The notes under the pieces were generated by a model. It had not been told where the DNA came from. It saw only the letters and a program-made list of their open reading frames with translations, and ran no database searches. Shown here piece after piece: positions 37,671 to 45,562 of a DNA stretch of 64,000 nucleotides; the stretch's first letter is position 1; every line of letters begins with the position of its first letter. Position numbers and translations under genes: made by a program. The stretch spans positions 186,001 to 250,000 of the forward strand of contig NZ_BSRG01000002.1 in NCBI RefSeq assembly GCF_040363165.1, in the 5' to 3' direction. The DNA comes from Thermus sp. LT1-2-5 (lineage in GTDB: Bacteria; Deinococcota; Deinococci; Deinococcales; Thermaceae).

Positions 37671-38470
37671 CGACCCCCGAAGAGCTTGCGGATGACCCCC
37701 AAGAAACCTTGGGCCTCCTCCAGGTGGCGGAAGGGCACCTCCTCGCCCCGCATGCGCCGGGCGGTGTCCAAGAAGGCCTGGGCGGCGGGGCTCGCCCCTT
37801 TGAGGACCAAGGGCTCCCCTTGGTTGGTGGAGACGATCACCTGCTCGTCCTCGGGGATGATGCCGATGGGCTTTAGGCCCAGGATCTCCACCACGTCCTC
37901 CACGGAGAGCATGTCCCCCCGGCTCACCATCTTGGGCCGGAGGCGGTTGATGACCAGGTAGTTCTCCCGGATCTCCCGGGCTTCCAGGAGGCCAATGATC
38001 CGGTCGGCGTCGCGAACGCTGGACACCTCGGGGTTCACCACCACCAAGGCCCCCTCCGCCGGGGTAGCGGCGGTCTGGAAGCCCTTCTCAATGCCGGCGG
38101 GAGAGTCGATGAGGACGCGGTCAAAGCCCTCTTCCGTGAGAAGGAAGCGCACCAGTTCTTGGAACTTGGCCGGGTCCAGCGCCTCCTTGTCCTTGGTCTG
38201 GGAGGCGGGGAGGAGGTAGAGGTTTTCCACCCGCTTGTCGCGGATGAGGGCCTGCCGAGGCTTGGCCCGCCCCTCCAGGACGTCGATGAGGTCAAAGACC
38301 ACCCGCCCCTCGAGGCCCATGACCACGTCCAGGTTTCTCAGGCCCACGTCCACGTCCACCACCGCCACCTTCTCCCCCAGCTTGGCCAAGGCCGTACCCA
38401 GGTTGGCGGTGGTGGTGGTCTTCCCCACCCCGCCCTTGCCGGAAGTCACCACGATGGCTCTCGCTTTCAC
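37667..38470 (-). CDS. minD: septum site-determining ATPase MinD
   Basis: A 267-residue deviant Walker A ATPase: SGKGGVGKTTTTANLGTAL, VDVDVGLRNLDVVMGLE, DSPAGIEKGFQTA, and a C-terminal amphipathic membrane-targeting helix (FLGVIRKLFGGR). Start is GTG 38470 following GGAGGGGG, overlapping the HxlR-type regulator's stop by GTGA. minC is not in this cluster. Confidence 0.95.
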   Translation of the reverse strand: MKARAIVVTSGKGGVGKTTTTANLGTALAKLGEKVAVVDVDVGLRNLDVVMGLEGRVVFDLIDVLEGRAKPRQALIRDKRVENLYLLPASQTKDKEALDPAKFQELVRFLLTEEGFDRVLIDSPAGIEKGFQTAATPAEGALVVVNPEVSSVRDADRIIGLLEAREIRENYLVINRLRPKMVSRGDMLSVEDVVEILGLKPIGIIPEDEQVIVSTNQGEPLVLKGASPAAQAFLDTARRMRGEEVPFRHLEEAQGFLGVIRKLFGGR

Positions 38471-38775
38471 GTTACCCCCTCCTGCTTGGCCTCCAATACC
38501 TCCTCCAATCCGCGCAGGAAATCCAAAACCCGCTTGCCCCGCGGGGTCAGGGTGTATTCTACCCGGGGCGGCACCTCGGGGTAAGCCCGCCGCTCCACGA
38601 AGCCCAAGACGTGGAACTCGCGAAGCCGTTCCGCCAGGGTCCTGGGGGAAAGGACGAGGAGGCTTTCCAGGTCGGAAAAGCGGGAGGCCCCCCGGCTCAA
38701 GGCAAAGAGCACCTCCGGCGCCCCCCGCCTGGCCAGGACCTTGAGCACCTTGCGGGCGTTCTTGGACAGGGCCAT
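38467..38775 (-). CDS. HxlR-type winged-helix regulator
   Basis: A 102-residue HxlR/MarR-like winged helix: ALSRGASRFSDLESLLVLSPRTLAERLREFHVLGFVERRAYPEVPPRVEYTLTPRGKRVLDFL. It lacks the N-terminal cysteine of redox-sensing HxlR proteins. It is the first gene of a min-rod unit, an unusual companion, so it may regulate division genes or merely be co-located. TAGCAT -10 six bases upstream. Confidence 0.88.
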   Translation of the reverse strand: MALSKNARKVLKVLARRGAPEVLFALSRGASRFSDLESLLVLSPRTLAERLREFHVLGFVERRAYPEVPPRVEYTLTPRGKRVLDFLRGLEEVLEAKQEGVT

Positions 38776-38781
38776 GGGCTA

Positions 38782-38787
38782 ATGCTA
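38782..38787 (-). promoter_or_regulatory. -10 box of the HxlR-minD-minE-rodA unit
   Basis: TAGCAT on the minus strand, six bases before the ATG. Leaderless; -35 weak. Confidence 0.5.
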
Positions 38788-38836
38788 TCAAAAGAGGATG
38801 TAGCTAGGAAGCAGGGAAGCGAGGCGGGAAAAGGGG

Positions 38837-38842
38837 TATGCT
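38837..38842 (+). promoter_or_regulatory. -10 box of small membrane protein / mutase unit
   Basis: TATGCT six bases before a GTG start at 38849, the same box and spacing as at dsbB. The AAGGGGG in between could also serve as a ribosome-binding site. Confidence 0.5.
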
Positions 38843-38848
38843 AAGGGG

Positions 38849-38986
38849 GTGCGGGAAGAGCCTAAGCCCGACTGGAAGGATTTTTTGGCCCTGGTGTTAG
38901 CCGCCTACAGCCTGCTCCTTCCGCCCTTACTCCTCATTCTGGGGGTTCTCTTTCTCGCCCTTCTTCTCCTCCGCCTTTTCCTGTAA
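38849..38986 (+). CDS. 45-residue single-span membrane protein
   Basis: GTG-started frame: a charged head (REEPKPDWKDF) followed by about 30 hydrophobic residues (LALVLAAYSLLLPPLLLILG...LLLLRLFL). It is preceded by a -10 box and immediately followed by the mutase gene. No family recognised. The charged-then-hydrophobic design and promoter support a real gene; function unknown. Confidence 0.6.
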   Translation: MREEPKPDWKDFLALVLAAYSLLLPPLLLILGVLFLALLLLRLFL

Positions 38987-38995
38987 AACTAAGCT

Positions 38996-40540
38996 ATGGA
39001 AGGCCTTTTTGAGTCCTTGCCGGAAGGTTACCGGGAAAAGCTCGGCCGCCCGGGGGAGTACCCCTTCACCCGGGGCATCTACCCCCGGATGTACCTGGAC
39101 CGGCTCTGGACCATGCGCCAGTACGCCGGCTTCTCCACCGCCGAGGAGTCCAACGCCCGCTACCGATACCTTCTGGCCCAGGGCCAGACGGGCCTCAGCG
39201 TGGCCTTTGACCTACCCACCCAGCTGGGCCTGGACCCCGACCACCCCATGAGCGTGGGGGAGGTGGGGCGGGTGGGGGTGTCCATCGCCACCCTCGAGGA
39301 CATGCGCAAGCTCTTTGACGGCATCCCCCTGGACCAGGTCTCCACCAGCATGACCATCAACGCCCCCGCCATGATGCTCCTCGCCCTCTACCTCCTGGTG
39401 GCGGAGGAGCAAGGGGTTTCTTGGAACAAGGTCTCGGGCACGGTGCAAAACGATATCCTCAAGGAGTTCTTCGCCCGGGGTACCTACATCTACCCTCCTG
39501 GGCCCTCCATGCGCCTGGTGACCGACATCTTTGAGTTCTGCGCCCAACACGTGCCCAAGTGGAACACCATCAGCATCTCCGGCTACCACATCCGCGAGGC
39601 GGGGGCCACCGCCGCCCAGGAGATCGCCTTCACCCTAGCCGACGGCAAGGCCTACGTGCGGGCGGCCCTGGAGCGGGGGCTGGACGTGGACGCCTTCGCC
39701 CCCAGGCTCTCCTTCTTCTTCGCCGCCCACAGCGACATCTTGGAGGAGGTGGCCAAGTTCCGCGCCGCCAGGCGGCTTTGGGCCCGCATCATGCGGGAGG
39801 AGTTCGGGGCCAAGGACCCCAAAAGCTGGATGCTCCGCTTCCACACCCAGACGGGGGGCTCCACCCTCACCGCCCAGGAACCCCTGAACAACGTGGTGCG
39901 CACCGCTTACCAGGCCCTGGCCGCCGTGCTCGGGGGCACGCAAAGCCTCCACACCAACGCCTACGACGAGGCCTTGGGCCTGCCCACAGAGAAAAGCGCC
40001 CTCCTGGCCCTGCGCACGCAGCAGATCCTGGCCTACGAGAGCGGGGTGACCAAGGCCATTGACCCCTTGGGGGGAAGCTTCTACCTGGAGCACCTCACGG
40101 ACCAGTTGGAACGGGAGGCGGAAAAGCTCATCGCCGAGATCGACGTCCTGGGCGGGGCGGTAGCCGCGGTGGAAGCGGGCTACTTCCAAAGGGCCATCGA
40201 GGAGTCCGCCTGGCAGTTCCAGAAGGAGGTGGAGGAGGGCAAGCGGATCCTCGTGGGGGTGAACCGCTTCTTTGACCCCCATAGCCCCTTGAACGAGCCT
40301 GTGCCCGTGCAGCGCATCGACCCCGAGCTCCACGAAAGGAGGAAGCGGGAGCTTGCCGCCTTCAAGGCCAAGCGGGATGGCGAGAGCGTCCGGGTGGGCC
40401 TCGAGCGCCTGCGCCAGGCGGCGCGGGGCCAGGAAAACCTCTTCCCCCACGTCCTGGAGGCCTTCCGCCGCCGGGCTACCTTGGGGGAGGTCTGCGGGGT
40501 CCTGCGGGAGGAATGGGGAGAGTACCAGCCAACGAGGTGA
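38996..40540 (+). CDS. methylmalonyl-CoA mutase, catalytic (alpha) subunit without B12 domain
   Basis: A 514-residue protein covering only the TIM-barrel substrate domain: [115 protein letters not shown]. The cobalamin-binding domain with DxHxxG is absent, so a separate small subunit elsewhere must supply B12, as in archaeal-type split mutases. It interconverts methylmalonyl- and succinyl-CoA (or is a paralogue such as an isobutyryl-CoA mutase). It lies 15 kb from no other propionate gene but beside acetate genes. Confidence 0.92.
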   Translation: MEGLFESLPEGYREKLGRPGEYPFTRGIYPRMYLDRLWTMRQYAGFSTAEESNARYRYLLAQGQTGLSVAFDLPTQLGLDPDHPMSVGEVGRVGVSIATLEDMRKLFDGIPLDQVSTSMTINAPAMMLLALYLLVAEEQGVSWNKVSGTVQNDILKEFFARGTYIYPPGPSMRLVTDIFEFCAQHVPKWNTISISGYHIREAGATAAQEIAFTLADGKAYVRAALERGLDVDAFAPRLSFFFAAHSDILEEVAKFRAARRLWARIMREEFGAKDPKSWMLRFHTQTGGSTLTAQEPLNNVVRTAYQALAAVLGGTQSLHTNAYDEALGLPTEKSALLALRTQQILAYESGVTKAIDPLGGSFYLEHLTDQLEREAEKLIAEIDVLGGAVAAVEAGYFQRAIEESAWQFQKEVEEGKRILVGVNRFFDPHSPLNEPVPVQRIDPELHERRKRELAAFKAKRDGESVRVGLERLRQAARGQENLFPHVLEAFRRRATLGEVCGVLREEWGEYQPTR

Positions 40541-40543
40541 GCC

Positions 40544-40930
40544 GTGGAGAGCGAAACGGAGCTTTGGAGCTTCCTGGAGCGCCACCTGAAAAGCATCTAC
40601 GAGGGGGACTACGCCACCTACGCCGCCACCACCCACGAGGAGCTTTCCCTTTACGAGTGGTTCGTCACCCCCCACCGCCTGGACGGCCTGGACTTCCACC
40701 GCTTTATGGTGGAGAAGAACTGGGCCACGAGGGGTAAGCCCTACCGGATCGACCTTTTGGAAAGGCGGCTTCAGCGCTACGGGGAGGTGGCCATCTTCAG
40801 CTACACCCTCCTCCTCACCGTGGAGGAGGAAGGGGGGCTACGGCACCAAGCGGTGAACGAAAGCCGGGTAGCGGTGCGCTTCCCTGAGGGGTGGAAGGTG
40901 GTGCACGTGCACAAAAGCCCGGCGGGCTAG
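40544..40930 (+). CDS. NTF2-like (SnoaL/CaMKII-association-type) protein
   Basis: A 128-residue small alpha+beta protein with an NTF2-like fold pattern: SFLERHLKSIYEGDYATYAATTHEELSLYEWFVTPHRLDGLDFHRFMVEK, then long strands (VAIFSYTLLLTVEEEGG, NESRVAVRFPEGWKVVHVHKSP). These folds serve as small enzymes or ligand/oligomer modules. GTG start three bases after the mutase stop, so it is probably made with it; no catalytic residue can be assigned. Confidence 0.8.
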   Translation: MESETELWSFLERHLKSIYEGDYATYAATTHEELSLYEWFVTPHRLDGLDFHRFMVEKNWATRGKPYRIDLLERRLQRYGEVAIFSYTLLLTVEEEGGLRHQAVNESRVAVRFPEGWKVVHVHKSPAG

Positions 40931-40940
40931 CCCGCCGGGC
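40917..40940. terminator. 24-base perfect palindrome between convergent genes
   Basis: Twelve-base perfect arms starting GCCCGGCGGGCT, containing the stop codon of the NTF2-like gene. No T-tract on either side, so it is a strong hairpin that could stop RNA polymerase or stabilise both 3' ends, but not a canonical terminator. Confidence 0.6.
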
Positions 40941-40955
40941 CGGGGGCGCCCCGCA

Positions 40956-42902
40956 TCAGGCCCCTTCCTTGAGCTTCTCCACCACGGAGCGGTCCTCGAG
41001 GGTGGAGGTGTCCCCCTTGATCTCCTTCTCCCCGGCGGCGATCTGCCGCAGGAGGCGGCGCATGATCTTGCCGGAGCGCGTCTTGGGCAAAGCGTCGGTG
41101 AAACGCACCTCGTCGGGGCGGGCGATGGGTCCGATCACCTTGGCCACGTGGGCCTTGAGCTCGTCCCTAAGGGCATCGGCAGGGGTGAAGCCCTCCTTCA
41201 GGGTCACGAAGGCCACGATGGCCTCCCCCTTCATGGGGTCGGGCCGGCCCACCACCGCCGCCTCCGCCACCGCGGGGTGGGAAACCAGGGCGGACTCGAT
41301 CTCCATGGTGCCCAGGCGGTGGCCCGCCACGTTCAAGACGTCGTCCACCCGGCCCTGGATCAGGTAGTAGCCCTCCTTGTCCCGCCGGGCCCCGTCCCCG
41401 GTGAAGTAGACCCCGGGGTGCTGGCTGAAGTACTGCTGGAGGAAGCGCTCCGGGTCGCCCCAGACGGTGCGGAGCATGCTGGGCCAAGGCCGCGTGATGC
41501 AAAGGTGGCCGCCCTCGTCCGGGTTCTCCACGGGCTGGTGCTCGCTGTCCAGGATCTCCGGCTTCACCCCGAAGAAAGGCTTCCCAGCGTGCCCCGGCTT
41601 CATGGGATGGGCCCCGGGCAGGGTGGTGATCATGATCCCGCCCGTTTCCGTCTGCCACCAGGTGTCTACGATGGGGCAGCGCCCCTTGCCGATCACGTGG
41701 TAGTACCAAAGCCAGGCCTCGGGGTTGATGGGCTCGCCCACGGTGCCAAGAAGCCGCAAGGTTTCCAGGCGGTGCTTGGCGGGCCAGCCTTCCCCCCACT
41801 TCATGAAGGCGCGGATGGCGGTGGGGGCGGTGTAGAGGATGGACACCCCGTACTTGTCCACGATCTGCCAGAAGCGGTCGGGCTCAGGCCAGTTGGGGGC
41901 CCCCTCGTACATCACCGTGGTGGCCCCGTTCAGGAGGGGCCCGTAGACCACGTAGGAGTGGCCGGTAATCCAACCCACGTCGGCGGTGCACCAGTAGACG
42001 TCCTCGTCCTTGAGGTCAAAGACCAGCTTGGTGGTGTAGTAGACGTAGGTCATGTAGCCGCCCGTGGTGTGCAAAACCCCTTTGGGCTTCCCCGTGGAAC
42101 CCGAGGTGTAGAGGATGAAAAGGGGCTCCTCCGCCTCCATGGGCTCGGGGTCCAAGCGGTCGGGGGCCGCCTCCATGAGCTCGTGCCACCAGTGGTCCCG
42201 GCCCGGGGTCCAGGGCACCTCCTCCCCGGTGCGGCGCACCACCACCACGTGCTCCACGCTAGGGGTTTCCTTGAGGGCCTCGTCGGCGTTCTGCTTCAGG
42301 GGAACGATGCTGCCCCGGCGGTAGCCGCCGTCGGCGGTGATGAGGACCTTGGCCTGGGCGTCCTTGATGCGGTCGGCCAAGGCCCCGGAGGAAAAGCCCC
42401 CGAAGACCACGGAGTGCACCGCCCCGATACGGGTGCAGGCCAGCATGGCGATGGCCGCCTCGGGGACCATGGGCAGGTAGATGGTGACCCGATCGCCCTT
42501 CTTCACCCCAAGCCGCTTCAGGACGTTGGCGAACTTCTGCACCTCCCGCCAAAGATCGTGGTAGGTGAGGACCCGCTCCTCCCCCGGCTCCCCTTCCCAG
42601 ACCAAGGCCGCCTTGTTCTTGCGCCAGGTCTTCACGTGGCGGTCCAGGGCGTTGTAGGAGAGGTTGGTCTTGCCCCCCACGAACCACTTGGGGTGGGGGA
42701 GGTCCCCCTCCAGGACCTTCTGCCAGGGCTCAAACCAGTGGAGCTCCGAGGCCACCCGTCCCCAGAACCCCTCGGGGTCCTTTAGGCTTTCCTCGTACAG
42801 GCGCGCGTACTCCTCCTCGCTCTTGATGTGGGCCTGCTGGCGGAAGGCCTCGCTTGGGTAAAACACCCGCTCTTCCTTGAGCACGCCTTCAATCCGGTCC
42901 AT
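40956..42902 (-). CDS. acs: acetyl-CoA synthetase
   Basis: A 648-residue AMP-forming acetyl-CoA synthetase converting acetate, ATP and CoA to acetyl-CoA. Full canonical motifs: [38 protein letters not shown], the acetate-limiting Trp region [13 protein letters not shown], hinge [21 protein letters not shown] and catalytic/acetylatable Lys612 in [13 protein letters not shown]. Thus it could be controlled by lysine acetylation. I start at ATG 42902 after AAAGGAGGGGG. It is divergent from the IclR-ACS fusion gene. Confidence 0.96.
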   Translation of the reverse strand: MDRIEGVLKEERVFYPSEAFRQQAHIKSEEEYARLYEESLKDPEGFWGRVASELHWFEPWQKVLEGDLPHPKWFVGGKTNLSYNALDRHVKTWRKNKAALVWEGEPGEERVLTYHDLWREVQKFANVLKRLGVKKGDRVTIYLPMVPEAAIAMLACTRIGAVHSVVFGGFSSGALADRIKDAQAKVLITADGGYRRGSIVPLKQNADEALKETPSVEHVVVVRRTGEEVPWTPGRDHWWHELMEAAPDRLDPEPMEAEEPLFILYTSGSTGKPKGVLHTTGGYMTYVYYTTKLVFDLKDEDVYWCTADVGWITGHSYVVYGPLLNGATTVMYEGAPNWPEPDRFWQIVDKYGVSILYTAPTAIRAFMKWGEGWPAKHRLETLRLLGTVGEPINPEAWLWYYHVIGKGRCPIVDTWWQTETGGIMITTLPGAHPMKPGHAGKPFFGVKPEILDSEHQPVENPDEGGHLCITRPWPSMLRTVWGDPERFLQQYFSQHPGVYFTGDGARRDKEGYYLIQGRVDDVLNVAGHRLGTMEIESALVSHPAVAEAAVVGRPDPMKGEAIVAFVTLKEGFTPADALRDELKAHVAKVIGPIARPDEVRFTDALPKTRSGKIMRRLLRQIAAGEKEIKGDTSTLEDRSVVEKLKEGA

Positions 42903-42921
42903 ACCCCCTCCTTTGCCCTTG

Positions 42922-42950
42922 AGGATAGGCGGGGCCAAGGATGGGGTCAA
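42922..42950 (-). promoter_or_regulatory. promoter of acs
   Basis: On the minus strand TTGACC (42945-42950), 17-base spacer, TATCCT (42922-42927). TSS near 42915. The bases before the -35, ACCCCCCTTTTC, match those before the other two acetate-locus promoters. Confidence 0.72.
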
Positions 42951-42960
42951 GAAAAGGGGG

Positions 42961-42981
42961 GTTTTTCACCATTTGCCAAAG
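42961..42981. promoter_or_regulatory. candidate shared operator between acs and the IclR-ACS gene
   Basis: The segment with TTTTTC at its left and CCAAAG at its right, core ACCAT, lies between the two outward-facing -35 boxes (10 bases from each). It resembles the palindromic site upstream of the actP promoter: 14 of 21 bases agree when one is inverted. Candidate target of the IclR-type fusion or another regulator of the locus; no binding data. Confidence 0.5.
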
Positions 42982-42991
42982 CCCCCCTTTC

Positions 42992-43022
42992 TTGACAGGA
43001 GGGGGCTTGCCAAGGGCAAGAT
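42992..43022 (+). promoter_or_regulatory. promoter of the IclR-ACS fusion gene
   Basis: A consensus -35 TTGACA (42992-42997) but only a poor -10 (CAAGAT, 43017-43022, with a long 19-base spacer). A perfect -35 with a bad -10/spacer suggests dependence on an activator or tight control. Confidence 0.55.
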
Positions 43023-43030
43023 GGAGCCAG

Positions 43031-45562
43031 ATGGCCAAGAAGCGAAGCCTCTCCACCGTGCAGGCCGCCCTGCGCATCCTGGCCTACCTGGCGGAGCACC
43101 CGGAAGGGGTGGAGGTGAAGGAGGTGGCCCGCCTTCTGGGCAAAAGCCTCTCTACCGCCTACGCCCTCCTGAATAGCCTGGTGGAGGAAGGCTTCGCCGT
43201 CAAAGGGGAAAGGGGCTACCGCTTGGGAAGCGCCAAGCCGGTCCCCGCGGAAACCACCCCCTTGGAAGAGGCCCTGGAAGAGCTTTACCTCCGCACCCGG
43301 GAGCGGTGCTACCTGGCCCTCCTCACCCCCGAAGGGGTGAGGCTGAAGACAAGAGGGCGGCAGGGCCAGCCCCACCCCCTGGGGGAAAGCCTCCCCGAAG
43401 GGGCCCACGCCCTGGCCTTGGGCAAGGTCCTCCTGGCCTTTGGCGCCCTGCCCCTTCCCCCCTTGCGCCCCCGCACCCCCTACACCCTCACCGACCCCAT
43501 GGCCCTGGAGGAGGAGCTCAAGCGGGTGCGGGAGTCGGGCCTGGCGGCGGAGATGGAGGAGTACGCCCTGGGGCTTTCCGCCCTGGCCGCCCCCCTGTTT
43601 GGCCCAGGGGGGGAACTCCTCGGCACCCTAGGGGTGGTGGTGCCCGCCCGGCGCTTCCCCTTCGCCTTTAGCCGCCTGGCCCGGGCCCTCTCCGAGGTGG
43701 CCCAGGTCTCCCCCTACCTCAAGCCCCCCGAGCCCCCAAGCCTGGCCCCACCTCCGGAGGCGAGCTTTAGGGTGGAGGTGGTGGAGCCCCCCACGGAGCT
43801 CAAGGAAAGGGCCAACCTGAAAGACCCCGCCTCCGCTTACCGGGAGGCCCTCGAGGACCCCGAGGGCTTCTTCGGCCCCTTCGCCCGGGAGTTCTTCTGG
43901 GAAAGCCCCTGGGAAACCCTTTACGACCCAGAACGCCGCCTTTGGTTTGCGGGCGCCCGCACCAACGCCGCCCTTAACGCCCTGGACCGCCACCTCCCCG
44001 AAAGGGCCCAGCAGGTGGCCCTCCTCACCCTGGACGGGGAAGGACACCTGGAAAAGTGGACCTACCGGGAACTCCAAGACCTCTCCGCCCGCCTGGCGGG
44101 CCTCCTCCAAAGCCTGGGGGTAAGGGTGGGGGACCGGGTGGCCCTCTACCTCCCCACGGGGGCGGAGGCCGCCTTGGCCCTTTTGGCCTTAGCCCGGCTT
44201 GGGGCGGTGCACGTGGCCCTGCCCGTGGGGCTGGGGCCTGAGGCGCTTAGGGAGCGGCTTCTCCAAAGCGAAGCCCGCCTCCTCATCGCCGCTGACGGCT
44301 ACTACCGCCGGGGGCAGCTCATCCCCTTGCGCCCCGTGGTGGAGGCGGCGCTGGCGGGGCTGGACCTCCCCGTGCTCTGGCACGTGCGGGGAAGCACGGA
44401 GTTCCTGGAAAGGGCCTGGGAAGGCGAGCCGGTGGAGCCGGTGCCCGTGCCCGCCCACCACCCCCTCTTCATCCTCCACACCTCGGGCTCCACCGGTAGG
44501 CCCAAGGGCGTGGTCCACGGCCATGGGGGGTACATGGTAGGGGTGGCCTGGGCCCTCCGCTACCTCTTCGATCTGAAGCCGGGGGAGGTCTTCCACACCA
44601 CCGCCGACCTCTTCTGGGTGGTGGGCCACTCCTTTGGCCTCTACGCCCCCCTGTTCCTAGGGGGCACCAGCCTCCTGGTGGAGGACCGCCCCGACCACCC
44701 AAGCCCCGCCGCCTTCTACGAGCGCCTGGCCCGGCTCAAGGTGGACGTCCTCCTCACCTCCCCCACCCTCCTCCGCACCCTGAGGCGCCACGGGGAGGCG
44801 CGGCCCACGGGCCTTCGGCTGGTGGGGAGCGTGGGGGAGGCCTTGGCCCCGGAGGTCTGGCGCTGGGCCCGGGAAAACCTGGCCTGGCCCCTGGACAACT
44901 GGTGGCAGACGGAGCTGGGGGCCCCGGCCCTCGCCACCCCTCTTCCCCTCCCGGCCAAGCCCGGCTACGTGGGGGTGCCCCTCCCCGGGGTGGAAGCCCG
45001 GGTGGTGGACGAGGCGGGTCAGGTCCTCCCCCCAGGGGCCAAGGGGCACCTGGTCCTCCTCCGGGCGGGCCCGGCCCAGATGGTGGACCTCCTAGGGGGG
45101 GAAAGCCCCTGGCGGGGCGGGCTCTACTGGACCGGGGACCTGGCGGTGATGGACGAGGAGGGGTATTTCCGCATCCTGGGCCGCTCGGAAGAGGTGATCA
45201 AGGTGGGGGAGGCAAGGCTCGGCACCGCCGAGGTGGAGGCCGCCGCCCTCACCCATCCCCAGGTGGCGGAGGCGGCGGCCGTGGGGGTGCCGGGGGAGGA
45301 AGGGGAGGAGATCGTGGTTTTCGTGGTGCCCAAGCAGGCGGTGCCCGAGGAGCTAAAACCCCTTCTGGCGGAAAAGCTCAAGGCCCACCTCCTGCGCCAC
45401 CTGGGCCCCGTGGCCCCGCCCCGGGTCCTCTTCGCCGAAAGCCTGCCCCGCACCCGGAGCGGCAAGATCCTCAGGCGGCTTCTCAAGGCGGAACTTTTGG
45501 GCCTAGACCCGGGGGACACCTCGGGACTGGAGGAACACTATGGCGGTGGAAAAGCTCCTTAA
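43031..45562 (+). CDS. IclR-type regulator fused to acetyl-CoA-synthetase-like enzyme
   Basis: An 843-residue two-part protein. Residues 5-66 form an IclR winged helix (LSTVQAALRILAYLAEHPEG, recognition helix GKSLSTAYALLNSLVEEG). Residues ~75-228 form the IclR effector-binding domain (YTLTDPMALEEELKRVRESG, MEEYALGLSALAAPLFGPGG). A Pro-rich linker (229-245) leads to a complete AMP-forming ACS domain (~255-843): P-loop HTSGSTGRPKGVVHGHGG near 482, acetate-pocket DNWWQTELG with Trp624/625, and Lys812 in TRTSGK-type context RTRSGKILRRLL. The hinge is altered (GRSEEVIKVGEARLGT against [16 protein letters not shown]). ATG 43031 follows GGAG; an in-frame start at 42941 would lie in the operator region. 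The fusion implies a regulator that binds or converts the acid it senses. I know no precedent; role inferred. Confidence 0.9.
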   Translation: MAKKRSLSTVQAALRILAYLAEHPEGVEVKEVARLLGKSLSTAYALLNSLVEEGFAVKGERGYRLGSAKPVPAETTPLEEALEELYLRTRERCYLALLTPEGVRLKTRGRQGQPHPLGESLPEGAHALALGKVLLAFGALPLPPLRPRTPYTLTDPMALEEELKRVRESGLAAEMEEYALGLSALAAPLFGPGGELLGTLGVVVPARRFPFAFSRLARALSEVAQVSPYLKPPEPPSLAPPPEASFRVEVVEPPTELKERANLKDPASAYREALEDPEGFFGPFAREFFWESPWETLYDPERRLWFAGARTNAALNALDRHLPERAQQVALLTLDGEGHLEKWTYRELQDLSARLAGLLQSLGVRVGDRVALYLPTGAEAALALLALARLGAVHVALPVGLGPEALRERLLQSEARLLIAADGYYRRGQLIPLRPVVEAALAGLDLPVLWHVRGSTEFLERAWEGEPVEPVPVPAHHPLFILHTSGSTGRPKGVVHGHGGYMVGVAWALRYLFDLKPGEVFHTTADLFWVVGHSFGLYAPLFLGGTSLLVEDRPDHPSPAAFYERLARLKVDVLLTSPTLLRTLRRHGEARPTGLRLVGSVGEALAPEVWRWARENLAWPLDNWWQTELGAPALATPLPLPAKPGYVGVPLPGVEARVVDEAGQVLPPGAKGHLVLLRAGPAQMVDLLGGESPWRGGLYWTGDLAVMDEEGYFRILGRSEEVIKVGEARLGTAEVEAAALTHPQVAEAAAVGVPGEEGEEIVVFVVPKQAVPEELKPLLAEKLKAHLLRHLGPVAPPRVLFAESLPRTRSGKILRRLLKAELLGLDPGDTSGLEEHYGGGKAP

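Noticed and set aside
41148-42785. A 545-codon open frame on + opposite acs
   Set aside because: It is antisense to a gene with every ACS motif; long antisense frames are common in GC-rich DNA and the translation is Gly/Pro/Arg/His-rich without any domain.
42941-43030. Thirty extra residues at the N-terminus of the IclR-ACS fusion
   Set aside because: The region holds the candidate operator and the TTGACA -35 box; ATG 43031 with GGAG gives the standard IclR N-terminus.
43700-43800. The fusion as a sequencing artefact joining two genes
   Set aside because: The linker region has no ribosome-binding site followed by a start at the ACS boundary, the frame is continuous, and codon use is even through the junction. 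Raw reads would settle it.
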